A DNA stretch of 64,000 nucleotides from Lutraria lutraria. Lineage: Eukaryota; Mollusca; Bivalvia; Venerida; Mactridae. Below are positions 10,331-23,900 of this stretch, piece after piece (the first letter of the stretch is position 1; each line of letters begins with the position of its first letter). The DNA lies in NCBI GenBank assembly GCA_964023205.1, contig OZ026848.1:31235912-31299911 (forward strand), written 5' to 3'. Position numbers and translations under genes: made by a program. The notes beneath the pieces were generated by a model. The model searched no databases. It was given only the letters and a program-made list of their open reading frames with translations, and had not been told where the DNA came from.

Positions 10331-10925
10331 AAAAGGCCCAGGAAGTGTAACAAATTCTAAGTAACTCTTATTATCATAATGCTCTTCTAAGTAATGATTT
10401 ATCTTGTATCAATTTGTTGTATTGTGTTAAAAGCTTCAAGTGCTTGTAACAGTGTTTTTGACATTGTTTGAGATGTGATAAGACCATCATGAAAAATATT
10501 ATCAAGTATGAGAAGATCTTACTTTATCGTTTCTTATCTCGATTTAAAAGAAAAAAAGTTTTCATCTGACATAATATGAGGTTTTACATTGACTGGTGAA
10601 TATTAGTGATTTATTGACAGCATGTAATTATGAAGTATTATCTAAGACTTAGATTATTGATTCCTAGTATAGAAGCTTCATAAGTCTGTACTTTCTGATT
10701 GATTATTAATGTCTAAGTGTACTAGTGTATGATACCATATTTAAGTCTAGCCTATATGTAGTAAGGCTGCACTACTGTCATGTGAATGCATTTATTATGT
10801 TCACATAATCATGTAATCCAGTATTACATGCATCTTAAAAGGTCTGTCTTACTAGTGACTTTTTTGTATTTCTTCAAACATGCCTGTTCCTAATACAAGA
10901 TTACTATTCATTCTTTGAAAATACA

Positions 10926-11135
10926 GTCGGAGCTTTCATTTGATCCTTAAAATGGTATTTTGACACTTCAAATTAGTCAATGAAACTTCTGACTCTTGAG
11001 AATTTGTACTTCATGGTCAAAGTTACTATTGAATTGACTGGAAAATTGTGTTGACCCTTCAAATTATAATCAGTTAAGGGTTAGTTTTGACCCTCAACGT
11101 CCGAGGTACAATGAGTGCCCTGACAATAGTGAGCA
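10926..11135 (+). repeat. dispersed repeat R1 copy
   Basis: GCTTTCATTTGATCCTTAAA through CTTCTGACTCTTGAGAATTT to GTTGACCCTTCAAATT, matching 23429-23600 in the same orientation. Confidence 0.6.
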
Positions 11136-13684
11136 TAACAATGTTACATTTATTGCCAGATTTGATTATTTGATCAAGTAAATCTTACTTGATATTGGTA
11201 TGGCGCTTAAATTATGTTTCTTTGTAATTAAAATAATTTTAATTTTCTAATTATCTATTAATTCGGCATTATAACCACTAATACTGTCTTCAATAAAATT
11301 ATTTTTTAGCTAGTCATAATTAGAAAGTGTATAATTTATGTATGATGTTATTTAGATTTTCTGTTTTGTTAGTTAAGAGCTTTTCTCATAGCTCAATTGC
11401 CTGTGTCCACATGATAAAGTTATGTGTTTGTATTTTCACTTAATATCAATTTGTTACAGTATGAATTGTTAGTGTTTAATTCTACACAAAATGTACTTAC
11501 TTATGTGCAGCAGATTTTAAAACTTTCACAATCAAGCTATTTAACTTGGGCAATGTTCTTGATAATAGTTTTTATGAAGCTAATAGTAATGAGTAATAGG
11601 ACTATATAAAATATTTGCACCCAGTATTTATTGTCTATAAATGGTCACAACATTGTGTTTATCATGGATTGGAAATCTTAATATTGTTCTAAATCATTAA
11701 TAAATTGTTCCTTTTTGTTCAATCCATCATGTAACAATTTTGATTTACTGACAATATAACTCCATCATTTAGATACTGTCTTTGTTACAAATATTTGTTT
11801 TGTGAGCTTAAGTGAAAAGTTACGTGTAACTTGGCATATTACCGGTACCTTAATTGTTGTTTAAACTTGTTACTTTTGATAGAATGAGAATCAGTTTTCT
11901 GATTTTACAATTTAAATCACTGGCAAAGAATATTTTAACATTACTCTGGTAGTAAAGTGCTAGTTATTACAGGTGCAGATACAATATTTATTTATATTCG
12001 GTATACATATAACAGTAAACATTAGCTATGTATAGCTATTGGCTGACTTAATGAACTATTATTACATAACTATAATTTTTTTTATTGAAATGTCTCTCTT
12101 AGTCAAGTTAGTGAGTAGTCAGTGTTTCATCAATTCACATGGAACCTTCGTATTTAGGAAATAAGTCATGGAAGATTTTAAATGTGTTTGTTGTTCAGAT
12201 ATTTCAGAATTTTATTTGTGAAAATGTAGACCTCAATAACAGCATGTTCATTCTCCCAGGAATATTTGTAACTAAATCTTTTGTGTCAAAGAATCTCAAT
12301 TTAATCTCTCTTTTTTTTAGAATTGTAAGTTGTTAATTAAACAGGAGAATCTAGTCATTTAGGGGAAATATTCAATTCTGATGTTGTATGTGTTATATAC
12401 AACTTTTATGTGCTTGTTTGTAAGTCAGTTATTATTGAAAATGCCTCAAAGTTTCAGTGTCACAAAAACTTCAATGTCTGTCTATTAATCAGATATTTTT
12501 AAAAGCATTTAGTTTATACTTCATGAGTGTTTAATTCTGATAACAAGATTGAAAAAAAAACAGGTTTCTTTGCAGTAAGTTTATGAAATCTGATGTTATT
12601 ATATTTTATATGAAAGAGAATATTTTCCACTTCATGGAGTGATTAAATTTGGCTTGACCATTCTTCAATATGGCCATATTTTATCATTTACAAATATTGC
12701 TATATTAGTATTATCACTAAAGATGTTTGTTTACATCTAACTATCCATAACAAACATATGGTGAAAAGATATTAAAATATTTATTTTAATATTAATGTCT
12801 TTTGAATTTGAAAAGAAAAAATATCTTTAAGTTCATGCTTAAATAATTAATGGTTCTTCTTCAAGCTAGTGTCAAAGTGTACAGTAGAATTTGTTCTGTA
12901 TTTAATTTTGTTAGTGTCTTTTTGTATCGTTTGAAATTGACATGAAGTTTATGATGCGAATGTGTTAAAATGTTATATTTGAGCCAAAATAATGGTTTAA
13001 CTCAACTTCTTATTATTCAATGATATAAAGAGATATCTCATTTTATTCAGAAGGATCACAAATAACAGATATACTCAAAATGTTTTATGTTTCTCAATTT
13101 TGTTATTTTTCTCTGAACACTAAGCAAATTGTTGTTATACCATTTTGAAGCCATGCTTATGTAACGTAGCAACATAATTATGTTGTCATGTTGTATTTAG
13201 TTACTGTTTATCAATGCTTTATTTATTTATAAGTCTGCATGATTCGTTGCCAAATCATCAATCTGTCTGATGTAGTATTATATACTTTGATCAATTCATT
13301 TGTTTATTCACACTGTTCTTGAAATAATTATTCAATATTTCAGCACATGATTCTCCATTTCTCAATATTTCTATTATGCAATCATTTCACTTCCATTATC
13401 TTCAAGCAATATTATAGTCTTATTTGTATTTTCTTGTTTTAACAACCAAAGTTATGAGAGATTCACCTTAACTGTAATGTGCATATATTCAGATCTGTAA
13501 TTTAGGCAAGCAATGATTATGAACTAGTGATAGTTGATTTTTCTCCTTGTTAATCTTATTATGAAAAAACAATCTATATTTCAACACTTTAAAAATTACC
13601 GTAATGTTCTCATAAATATGTACTGACACAGTTGTTGGCAGTCTGAAGCAGTTATGCTATGTTACCATGTCTTAGCATTTTATG

Positions 13685-13905
13685 GAGAAGCAGTGGTGTT
13701 GGGGTAGAGCGTCGTACTCCTAACCCGTAGGTTGCGGGTTCAAATCCTGTCAGTGACGGAATATGACTGGAACCTTCACAATCGCTTCTTTCGGTGTAAG
13801 TTACTAAGTACTGGTCAGAATCCAGGAAACAGTCATCAAGAGTAGTTATATAAGTAGGTAGAACTTGCTCTACAATTGATGTAAAATAAATAAGTTTAAC
13901 CTAAA
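13685..13905 (+). mobile_element. tRNA-derived SINE, family B
   Basis: The head has a box A-like TGGTGTTGGGGTAGAGCG and a box B GGGTTCAAATCC at the expected spacing. The body has GTAAGTTACTAAGTACTGG and CCAGGAAACAG, and the tail is AAATAAATAAG. The inverted copy at 26955-27178 shares the body. Confidence 0.8.
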
Positions 13906-14999
13906 CTAACATTTCTGCTAACAGTATATTTACACCATTGTGTAACACTACATTGGTTTACAAAGTAACTTGTATCCTACTGCTTCATCTATATGAAAAA
14001 CATAAAGATAGCAAAATTATATGTATACTTGTGATAAAATAATTATGTTAATGATTTTAGGAAGTGCTCTAAATTTAATATAATTCTGGAATCATGAATG
14101 AGTAAGTATAGAACTATCAATTTGTCACACATTTGTTACTTAGGGTGAATCTGTTAGATCTCTGGCTTGTTTGGTGTATACAATGTATTTATGCTTTGGT
14201 TTATGATGTATTAGGTTTTGGTTCTTGGTGATTCGAATGGCAATATGTAGAACTTTTATCTCTGTTTAATTCATTTCGCTCTAAGCTTTTTGGTCACGCT
14301 TAACATTTTAGATGATCACTGAGGTACTTCACTGTTACTTAGATGTTTTTTTCTTTAGTTTGGTAGAAAAAATGGAAACTGATCAGTGTATATGATTATT
14401 ATGCTTTGCCAGAAATGTTTAGATAATTGGTGAGGTACTGTGTTTTACTGTAAATCTTAAAGAACAGAAATCCATCATGTATAACTGTGTTCTGGCTTAC
14501 ATAATCTCGTTATATCAATTTTTTGCATCCAAATTTGAATATTTTTAAGTCCAATCTGATAGCTAGGTCAGTAAAGTCTGGAATTGTTTTAAAAAAATTG
14601 TAAAGTTTCATGTCCAAAGTCCAGACCAAACCCCTAATTCCTTGTCACAAAATGACAGAAAATATTATCTGGTTCTAAAGGGTTAACTTGAGCATATGTA
14701 AGGCTGACATACGGCTGTACACAATTGATAAAGTGTATAGTGTAATATTATTACAAAAAAGTATTTTTAATGATCAGTTGTTCTACTGTATATTATGAAA
14801 CGTATTTACACTTAGTCATCTGTAAACCCTCAAGATATTAAATACGCAATTTACCACCAGCTAATAAAATGTCTTATTAGTTAGTATATTTCAAAATTTC
14901 AATTGTTTCAATTTTTTTTCAAGTTATTATATTAAAAAAGTATGTTTTAGATTTAAATGTCTGAAATGCATGTAGAGATATGAAGTCAAACTTGTTTTA
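13906..14999. other. intergenic, no feature seen
   Basis: AT-rich DNA without recognisable genes or repeat ends. Confidence 0.4.
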
Positions 15000-15063
15000 T
15001 CGACCAATTCTGAATAAAGGTCATATTTCGTGAGGGTGGCCTTTGTTCACAGGTTTGACTGTT
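15000..15063. mobile_element. MITE family M1, 3' fragment
   Basis: GGTGGCCTTTGTTCACAGGT followed by TTGACTGT, the right terminus of the M1 family seen complete at 57626, 58662 and 59398. Confidence 0.65.
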
Positions 15064-16420
15064 TAATCAAGTAGTAATAGACGACTGAGGAAGTTGCTGG
15101 TCAATTTGTTATGTATGTAAAATAATGTAATTATGTGACTCTTGTGATCTGTTCACTGTTATGACATGTATACATACAATGTATATATTTATGTTCCATA
15201 TCATATTGATAGCATGATCACCACATAGGATTAGACGTGACAGTGACATTCTTACATATGATGTCTGTGATATGCTTTTACTTTTGTATACAGATTAAGG
15301 AATATCGGTAAAACTCGCGCAGCATTTAGGTTGATGTAGAAAAGAGGTGTATTTGATGCACGATTGTTTATTTTTGCAACATGACTTTGGTGTGAAAATT
15401 TGACTTGTGTTTTGTTTGGTGATACACAGTGATCTCTGCTAGTCTCTGTCATGTCTGTTTAACATCTATTGGTACTACATTGATTGCATTCACGTTTTAA
15501 CTGGAATTTTTAGTAAAAATGAAATGACATTACTTGTTATGGAAAAGGGTGAGATTTTTTAGTCTCAATAGACCTATAATTAATTTTTTTCCTTCAGTGT
15601 TGAGTTTGTTAGTGTACACTATAAATCAGTGATTAGGAAATCTTAGTAAGATGTTTATTTGTGTGTGATCTTGCTATCAATTTTATTTGGTTTTATATCT
15701 TATTGTGATTGATATATTATTTGTTGATTATTGTTAAAATGTATATTTTTGTCAACAGAGTATCTTCAGGAAAAAAAACATTTTTCAACAAGTTGTGTTC
15801 ATTCTTTTTTATGTTAAGTTGTAGTATGTAAAACACAGAGACTGTGAGAATATACAAGAATTGTATCTGATTTTTAATCAGTTTATGGCCGATGGGTCTG
15901 AATTAGACCTACCATATTCAAAATGATCATGTATTGAAGCACAGGGTTACAAATAATTTTCAGAAACATAGATTTTACCCTATAACCATGCTAGTAAAAG
16001 CTGACTCACTGAAATGCATTTTTAATGAATGTAAACATAATTCATCTGAATATAAGATGGAAATGCTCTGATTTGATTAGTCAGGATATAAATTGAATAA
16101 TGATCAAGGGATTATCAAGGCTAATTGAAGTTTCTGTAAAGTGTAAAAAGCTATATCTGACAAGAAATGCTAAATGAATTTAATAATTTACCGGTTGCCT
16201 CAAATATTCATTATTTGAATTTAGGTACTTGGGTACATTTCTTATCACATACAAACAATTATTCTGCCAATAATAGGACTGTCAGATAAAGTTTTGAGTC
16301 CTTAAAGGAATTTCAGGTAGTCTGTATCCTGGAGCTGATGACTTACATATTCATACTGCATAAATCTGCTAGTTTGAAAAGATAGAATGTTGATCGAACT
16401 GCTTAATGACAGGTCGAAGG
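15064..16420. other. intergenic, no feature seen
   Basis: AT-rich DNA; no gene, RNA or clear repeat. Confidence 0.4.
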
Positions 16421-16423
16421 TTA

Positions 16424-16782
16424 AGAAACATCGATCTTTATATGTTTAGATAATTCGAATGGATGTATTTGATACAATGTCAGTTTGCTCCTATCCTTAA
16501 TGTTCTCCCATCACTTGTTGGAAATGTACTCAAATTGCAGAAACACCAATCTTTATACATATCCACAAGATAATTCGAATGGATGTATTAGATACAATGT
16601 CATCTTTGCTCCTACCCTTAATGTTCTCCCATCACTTGTTGGAAGTATATTCAAATTGCAGAAACACCAATCTTTATACATATCCACAAAATAATTCGAA
16701 TGGATGTATTAGATACAATGTCATCTTTGCTCCTACCCTTAATGTTCTCCCATCACTTGTTGGAAATATACTCAAATTGCAG
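16424..16782 (+). repeat. tandem repeat, 120-bp unit, 3 copies
   Basis: The unit runs from AGAAACACCAATCTTTATAC through AATTCGAATGGATGTATTAG to TCACTTGTTGGAAAT. Unit starts are near 16424, 16539 and 16659. Open frames reading through it come from the repeat. Confidence 0.9.
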
Positions 16783-17500
16783 GGGAATGAGATGGTGCAC
16801 ATGCACTTGTTAGCAATGTCAAATAACTGATGTTTATCTGCATATTCTTGGTTGTCGTATACTGTACTGTGTGATTCAATTAGGCCTAGAAAAGATTTGT
16901 TTCTGGTTTTATGGTCACTTAAATTAGGTAGATAGAACAAGGTCTTATTTTTGCCTTTGAAAGTATGTGGAAAGGTAAAAAAGTGAGACGGATGATTTTA
17001 TCGTGCCTCTAGGGTATGCCCCATCCTCCAATCTCGGAACATTTTTTACCTTGACTTATTAAATGTCGGCTCTGATGTGTTTTAACCCAAAATTATTGGA
17101 ATCATGGACATTATATATGGTAGTTTTGTAGCAATAAAGTTACGTACAACAAGTGTCTACAACAAGCGTTAATAGAATCAAGGAACCTGATGCTCATGGT
17201 ATATATAACAAGGGTTCTATTCATTATATTTTTTATTGCTCTGAAAATTTTAGCAACTGCCTTGGCATACTTCAGTGTGGCTATTACGCTGGTTGCATGT
17301 TTATACTGACTATATGTATCCATTTCATGCTTACATAAGAAAATTTCTGGATTTGTATATACAAGTATGAATATAAGTCTTTGGGGATATAGTGCTGGTC
17401 AAAACAAAAGAATTTTTCTACTCATTGTGAAAGTAACAATTAATAGTAATTTAAGAGAAGTTTTGCTAAAAATTACACTCAATTAGGATAATTATTTCCA
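16783..17500. other. intergenic upstream of the FERM gene
   Basis: No gene recognised. Confidence 0.4.
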
Positions 17501-17559
17501 TTTTATTGCTTTTGCTTAGTTTAAATACTTTCGCTCATAAACCAGTCTATCATATACAT

Positions 17560-17779
17560 AACTAAACCAGTCTGGATTCTTTTGGCTGGAAAAGGAAATA
17601 GTCGGCAAAAGCCGAAGTACACCGGAAATTGACGATTTTAACTTTACGGAAGATGTTTTATTTACAAAAATGACAGTTTTAGGTATTTTTAATGGAAAAC
17701 GGATAAAAATATGAGAATCTGTGATTGATATTTTATACGAATATGATTTTAGTTTGTATATAGACTTGTGTGTTAAGGA
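17560..17779 (+). promoter_or_regulatory. probable promoter / 5' UTR of the EPB41L5-like gene
   Basis: A relatively GC-richer patch just upstream of the start codon contains CACCGGAAATTGACG (near 17621), which fits an ETS-factor site of the kind often found at TATA-less starts, and TTTACGGAAGATG. The transcription start itself cannot be set. Confidence 0.35.
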
Positions 17780-17917
17780 ATGTCGCGATTTTTTCGGTTT
17801 CTCAGTAGACGAAGAACTGGGAGGGGTATTAAACATGACCACCCATTGAAAAAGAAAAATGCCATCACTTGCACTGTTATGCTACTTGATGGTACAGACT
17901 ATACGACAGAAATTCAT
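17780..17917 (+). CDS. EPB41L5: EPB41L5-like, coding exon 1
   Basis: 46 codons from the ATG to donor CAT|gtaggt (phase 0). Basic N-terminus [12 protein letters not shown], then the F1 start [19 protein letters not shown] second GT four bases later was rejected because it would break the phase of exon 2. Confidence 0.9.
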
Positions 17918-20900
17918 GTAGGTATCCTATATATACCGTCTTTATGTTTTAGTTATACTTCAGCACCATTTTATCAACACCTTCATCTTACCTGTAATCT
18001 CTTGTTTCGATATTCAGGTGTGATATATTTCTGACTGGTTCATGAAATTATGTACCAGCGATTGGAAATAATGGTTGAAACTATCAAATTTACCCATTTA
18101 TAAAGATTGAATCTTTTACTTTCAGGGTATGAGTATGAATTGTATATACATGTACAATATTCACCTGGCCGTTCAGGTACAAAGTCGTTGATCAATGAAA
18201 ATGAGTCATTTCTACTGTCTGGGTGGCTTGGCCTATCAGAGCAATATAAATTGCCATCAATAATTGATTTGATTTGCAAATTGTGAACTAACTGAATTGT
18301 TATTGTTACTTTAATCTTAGTTGGTTCCGAATTTGATCAGAATGGTAATAATACTGTATTAAATGATTGAAAGAAAAATAAAGCGAATGAAGATCTTCCT
18401 GGATAATGAAAATGTCATTATTGTTGGAGAGGCATATTTTTATAAGAGTTTGCCTAATTGAAGACCTACAGGCAATTGAAGACCTAATTACTGAAACATA
18501 ACACACTCATGGAAACTGAACTAACAATCATAGATTTGCACTGCATCATAGAACAGGAACTGGTTATACTGAACTGCATGATGGATACATGTAGATAAAT
18601 GAAGTACTTCTGGCAAGCCGAGAGAGCGACAGCTATGGAAACAGCTAACTCTGAAATTCCCTTTTTTACTCAAAATGATAAGAAATTCCCCTACCTGAGG
18701 GCCAGGGCCCCTTCCCCTAATGTGCAGCTAGGGCCCTGACTACTTTTATTAAAACAGCTGTTATTGTTCGAACAGGCGTTTAGGCGAAACACCAGCTTTT
18801 GACAATTACGAAAAAAAGTCCCAAGATAAAAGCTTTCAAAATCACTAATTAATCACTGTCTGAGGAAATTCAGTATTCTTGACATTTATACTTTAATGAT
18901 TCTCACTCCGAAAATAACATAAGTTTTTATGTTTATTAAAATTAAATATACTGCATAATTATTTGTGTAGGTCTTCCCTAGGTCTTCAATTACCTGTAGG
19001 TCCAATTGTAACAACTCGAGCGTTTCCCCAACTGAAAAATATGCCTCGTACATAAGTGTAGGGTTACAAATTTTGGTTATGCAGTTTCCAGTTACTGCTT
19101 TTCACAACAAGTTACTCGTTTTCAAGAATCATTCTAAGAATATAATGACAGCCTTTCAAACATGTTTATCGTTCATAATTGATAGAATGGGCATCAATTT
19201 CCCACTGAAAGAGAAGCATGTAGTTTTCATTGTTGGATACCCATAATGGAAAGTAGCATGTGAACTACAACAACAAAATCGCAGCCTGTCTATTATATCT
19301 GAGGCACTTTCCTTTTAGACAAAAAAGAGTTACAGCATAGTTTCGATTGCTGTAGGTCATCAATTAGGCTGACCAGATTTCATTTCAAAAGTCATTGATT
19401 TAACAATGTTTGTATCAATCTGATTTTTTATGTTGTAGAATAAATTAAGTAACGCCATACTGGATTGGAATCTTAAAGTAAACGTTAAAAGCAACATGTA
19501 TTTACATATACAACAGGTGACTGTGTCAAAAACATATTGTGACACACATCATAGAAACTTATCAATTGATCTGTCCCATCCCGCTACGCATCTTCATACT
19601 ATCAGTCTGTGAAATTAAGGTTTGAAATGTGGTTGCCCGAAACTGAAATTTTGGCTGCTTTTTCTTTGATTTGTAAATCAAAATTTGTTGGTCCGAACCA
19701 AAATTTTTTGTCGTCCGAATGAAAAAATGGTTGTCCCGGACAACAGGACAACCTCTAATTTCACAGACTGTACTATGTCCCTTTTGTGGAAACCCGTGTT
19801 TGTCAGTACAGCACATAATTATTCCAATAAGGCCATCCTTAAAAAAAATCCAGCATTCTTCTCACTGAAAAGATCCCTGCCAAATTTTTTCTGTGGGCTG
19901 AGGTTGAAAAGAAATTTCAATAAAAAATAGCATTCTGAAATGTATTTTGGGTTCAACATAAATAAATTGAAATAAAAAAATTTCCTACATACCTACCCTT
20001 TGGACTTTCTCTGGTCAGGTTATCGCAAACAGACATTTTTAAGGCTGTCCGGAGCACTTTCAGATTCATATTCATTACTCATTTCACAAGAACAGGAACC
20101 ATAGTGAACAAGTTTAATTTGGCGTATTTCGTAAATGGTTCATTCAGCGAATGGTTTGTGTTCAAAGCTATTCGACCGGCCTCTGTGATCGAGTGGTTAT
20201 ATAAGGTCACTGACTTCAAATCACTGTAACCTCTCACTGTTCGAGGGTCGCGGTTTCAAGCCCAGCTACCAACCAATAAATTAACAACTTTATGTCCCTT
20301 GATTTTTGAAAGTGTCCCCATACATTTTTGAGCATGGGGACATGTTTTCCCCCATCTTCACAGATCCTAGAAAGAACCCTGCAACCATGTCTCTCTTAAT
20401 GTGATAAAGTAGGCAGTTGCTTACGGAGGATGGGAGTCTAGTACTGGTTCTTACCAGGAACGATGCTTAGTAGAACTCACAGTCCGCCTCATATGACTGC
20501 TGAAAAGGGACGTAAAACTCGAAATAAAAAAAAATAAAAAAATCTAAGCTATTTGTTGTCATTTATCGCTGTTCACTATCCCCTCAAATAAATTTAAGCA
20601 TGCTTCCACAAATTTTTTTTGTGAATGCAACAATCTTGAATTTCAGAAGGTAAATGTAGGCTTTTAATCATGATGAATTCATGTTCAGTGATACACATGT
20701 GGGGTGGTGGGGCACTTCATGGCAAACATGTATAGCCTGCTGTTGTCTGCTATTTCTCAGTACATTATCTGTAAAGGAAATTTACTCTGTGGTATCACCC
20801 AGCCCTATAGTTGATGCTGACTTAGATTTCGATTGAGTGTCTTACTTGATTCGTTAGGGGGTCTGTTAAATGGTCTCTTTATTCGAAGAGGGTATGTAGC

Positions 20901-23900
20901 CCATTGGTTATAGTCATAACCCGTATGGCAAGTGTTCGTTTAAGATTCGGAACGAAATTCCGGACATCGAGGTGAAATAACGTTGACTTTTGTTTTACTT
21001 TTCATTTATATATTCGGTGCAAGTTCGTTTTGTAAGCAATATATAAACAGTGCAAAATCATTCAAATCAGAGTTCACCAATAAAAAGGCTACAATTTTAA
21101 CCCTGCAAATTTTGTTCTGAATTTTAGGTATCAATCAACCAGATCAATCTGAAATGTGGTTTGCACCAAGTTTAGTTGGCTCGAGATCTGGTCACATCTG
21201 TATTATTCAAAGTCATATACTGTTAGTTGTACTGTGCACAAACACCCTTTAACATTTTTCTCTCACTAATGCAAACTATAAATACTTTTGTGAGAGTTTA
21301 TATTCCATTATAAATCATGTTACCGAAAGTGTGTGTGTTAGACAGAGCTTGGATAGATAACATATATCTCTCTACTCTGATAGGATGCCCTACATTGTTT
21401 ACTCAATCAATTAATTACCCAACTTAGATTCTAGAATCCTAGAAAAACTGTTTCAGTATTCCATTGTTTATATCAGAGGAGGGCATATACTGTTAAATAC
21501 TCCTCATTTATGTTTATTTGTGCTTGAAGTTTAAACATCGGTTGAAAGATTATTTATGTGTAAACTGGCCATCTCCACATTATACTACAATAAAATTAAC
21601 AATTATTCTACTTTGATCTTTTAACCTCTTACTATTTTATGAAGTTGTCTATTATTATTGATTTATGTTTGTTTGTTTTAAATTATTCTCATTTGCTCAC
21701 TAAATTCTTTGTTTGTGTTTATCTTCTGTCTGGGACATTTTACCATATTTAATCATCTATTATTAGAATGATCTATATACAGTACAACCTCTGTAGAGCA
21801 ACACTCTGTGGGAGCTGCAAATATTGGCTGTTGTTTAGAGGTTGTTGCTCTATAGAGGTTAAATTTATAGTAAATATCAGCTTAGGGAAATTTTGAAGGT
21901 GTTGTTATAGAGAGGTTGTTGCTCTATAGAGGGTCGCTCTGGAGAGATTGTGCTCTGTATAGCGTCTTCTGATGGTTTTAAAACCCCTGCTCTGATTTTT
22001 TATGTGATCAGTTGATTTAAATCATTAAGTAAGTCAGTGTTATGAATATACTTAGTTTGTAAATCACACTAAGTTACTTTAATCTTTGTACAAAATTCTG
22101 CTGATAGTTTTATTTAATTTAAGTTAAAGTGACATGTTTCTGATTAGGACTGTATTCTGTGATCATTGTCTTGTTATATTCGACTCAGATCTAGCTTCAA
22201 GGCTTGTTTGTTTATCTTTTGAATTACGTCTGCTTCAATGACTTTATATGTATGTTAAACATATAATGTTTTGTATAAATTTGTATGCATGTATCACTAT
22301 GTATGCCTGCAGTATATGCTCTGTAATGTGAACGCTGGATCATAAATTCTAGTTTACTATTCATAAAGTACCCGGTATACAAATATATGTGATATGTACA
22401 TGAACCAATGTTGTGTGATATTTTATGTCTGTTCAGGAATGTCGTAATCTTCATTTAGTTAAGTTTATCTGTTGTTAAATAGCCCATTTGACGGCCATGG
22501 CCATTTCAGCGGCATCCCTGGAGAGAGGGGAGAGGAAATACAGGAGAATCAAGCATTTATATTCCTTCTCTTATTTTGAATGGTTTCCCTGGCCCAGAGG
22601 TTATAAAACTTGAGTTCGGTCTCCAAGCTCACAGCTCAATTCATTCTCAAAGTATTATGGTTAAAAAAAATAGAGCTGATTAATGTTTAGATACATATAC
22701 AGACCAATTATGACGTCAGACTAATGTATACATAATATTATAATTTTCTAATCTTAATTAACTTAGAAACATTAGAAGACAAAATATGAGATTTGAGCTC
22801 GAAGACCCAACTCTAGTTTTATAACCTCGGGGCCTGGTTCTATATCATGTCTGACGTAAAGCAACAACTTACAACTCATCTGTTTTCTGTGATTTTCTAA
22901 AAGCTGTAATGATCTTGGTGGTTTTGTTGGGGCCACTGAAAAAGCGTCCCTGAAATATTGAAACGGAAAGGCGGAATCAAGATTCAATCCCATGACCTTT
23001 CGTTCAGTAGTCCAGCGTGTTACCATTGTACCACTGATTCATCCTGTCTTGCTGTCTTACTTCTGTGTACACCCCTGTGACAAAGTTCTAGTTATAAATG
23101 TAAAGGTGAACATATTGCAATATATGATGTTTATAATCATGTATTGTGTTATTGGACTTGTGTTATGATCTGAAATTTGAACTGTGGCAAACTTGATGAT
23201 TTCGTTGTAATTTATATTTTCTGCTATTTCAGAAAAGAGATGATGGCAACGCCTTACTAGAAAAATGTTTTTATCATCTAGATATTATAGAGAAAGATTA
23301 TTTTGGATTGCAGTATACCGACCATAATAATGTTAGCGTAAGTATCGTAATGTTTCATCATTATTTGTATGGATTTAAATTAAACTTAAATACCCTGTAT
23401 TTTATCTAACAGTTATTATAACATATTATTTAGGGCTTTCATTTGACCCTTAAAATGATATTTTCACTCTTGAAATTAGTAAAATAAGGCTTCTGACTCT
23501 TGAGAATTTGTACCAACTGGGAATGGGTCAAATTTGCTATAATAATTACAATACTAGGAAATTTTGCTGACACTTCAAATTTTTTTTAACCAAGGGTCAT
23601 AATAATTTGTTTAAACAGTCAAGTTTACCTGGCATTTAATTGTTGCCACAAAGAAGATAAGTGAAATTCTGTCTTCTTTAATTTGGAAATAGTGATACAT
23701 TTGTATATTTGTACTGAACTGCCCTAAATTAAAATTCTTGTGTCATGGGAAATTTGCTAAATCTTTGTAAAAACTTTTATATTAATGTTGATAGTATTTA
23801 TCCATAAAACCTGATAAAGGGTGCTCACTGGACGTCAAAAATTAAGGGTCAATAATGACCCTTTTCTAATATAAATTTGAAGTGTCAACAAAATTTCCTT

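Larger units (their letters stand above)
9803..13680. other. probable long 3' UTR and intergenic DNA downstream of the WBP1/VOPP1-like gene
   Basis: No exon could be recognised. Several AATAAA signals occur (for example near 11291), so the polyadenylation site cannot be fixed. Contains repeats R2 (10118-10330) and R1 (10926-11135). Confidence 0.4.

Noticed and set aside
13685..13760. tRNA gene
   Set aside because: Box A and box B are present but the acceptor stem does not pair and a SINE body and tail follow. The same applies to heads at 20178, 46097 and the inverse of 23045 and 27178.
16485..16830. Overlapping plus-strand frames of 69 and 83 codons
   Set aside because: Translation of the 120-bp tandem repeat; no start context or splice partners.
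9803..17500. A further gene between the WBP1/VOPP1-like gene and the FERM gene
   Set aside because: Short open frames (for example 12139-12336 and 15252-15452) have no motif, codon-like composition or matched splice sites.
17516..17842. 108-codon minus-strand frame over the FERM gene start
   Set aside because: It overlaps coding exon 1 and the 5' UTR of the well-supported plus-strand gene; composition is low-complexity and no motif is present.
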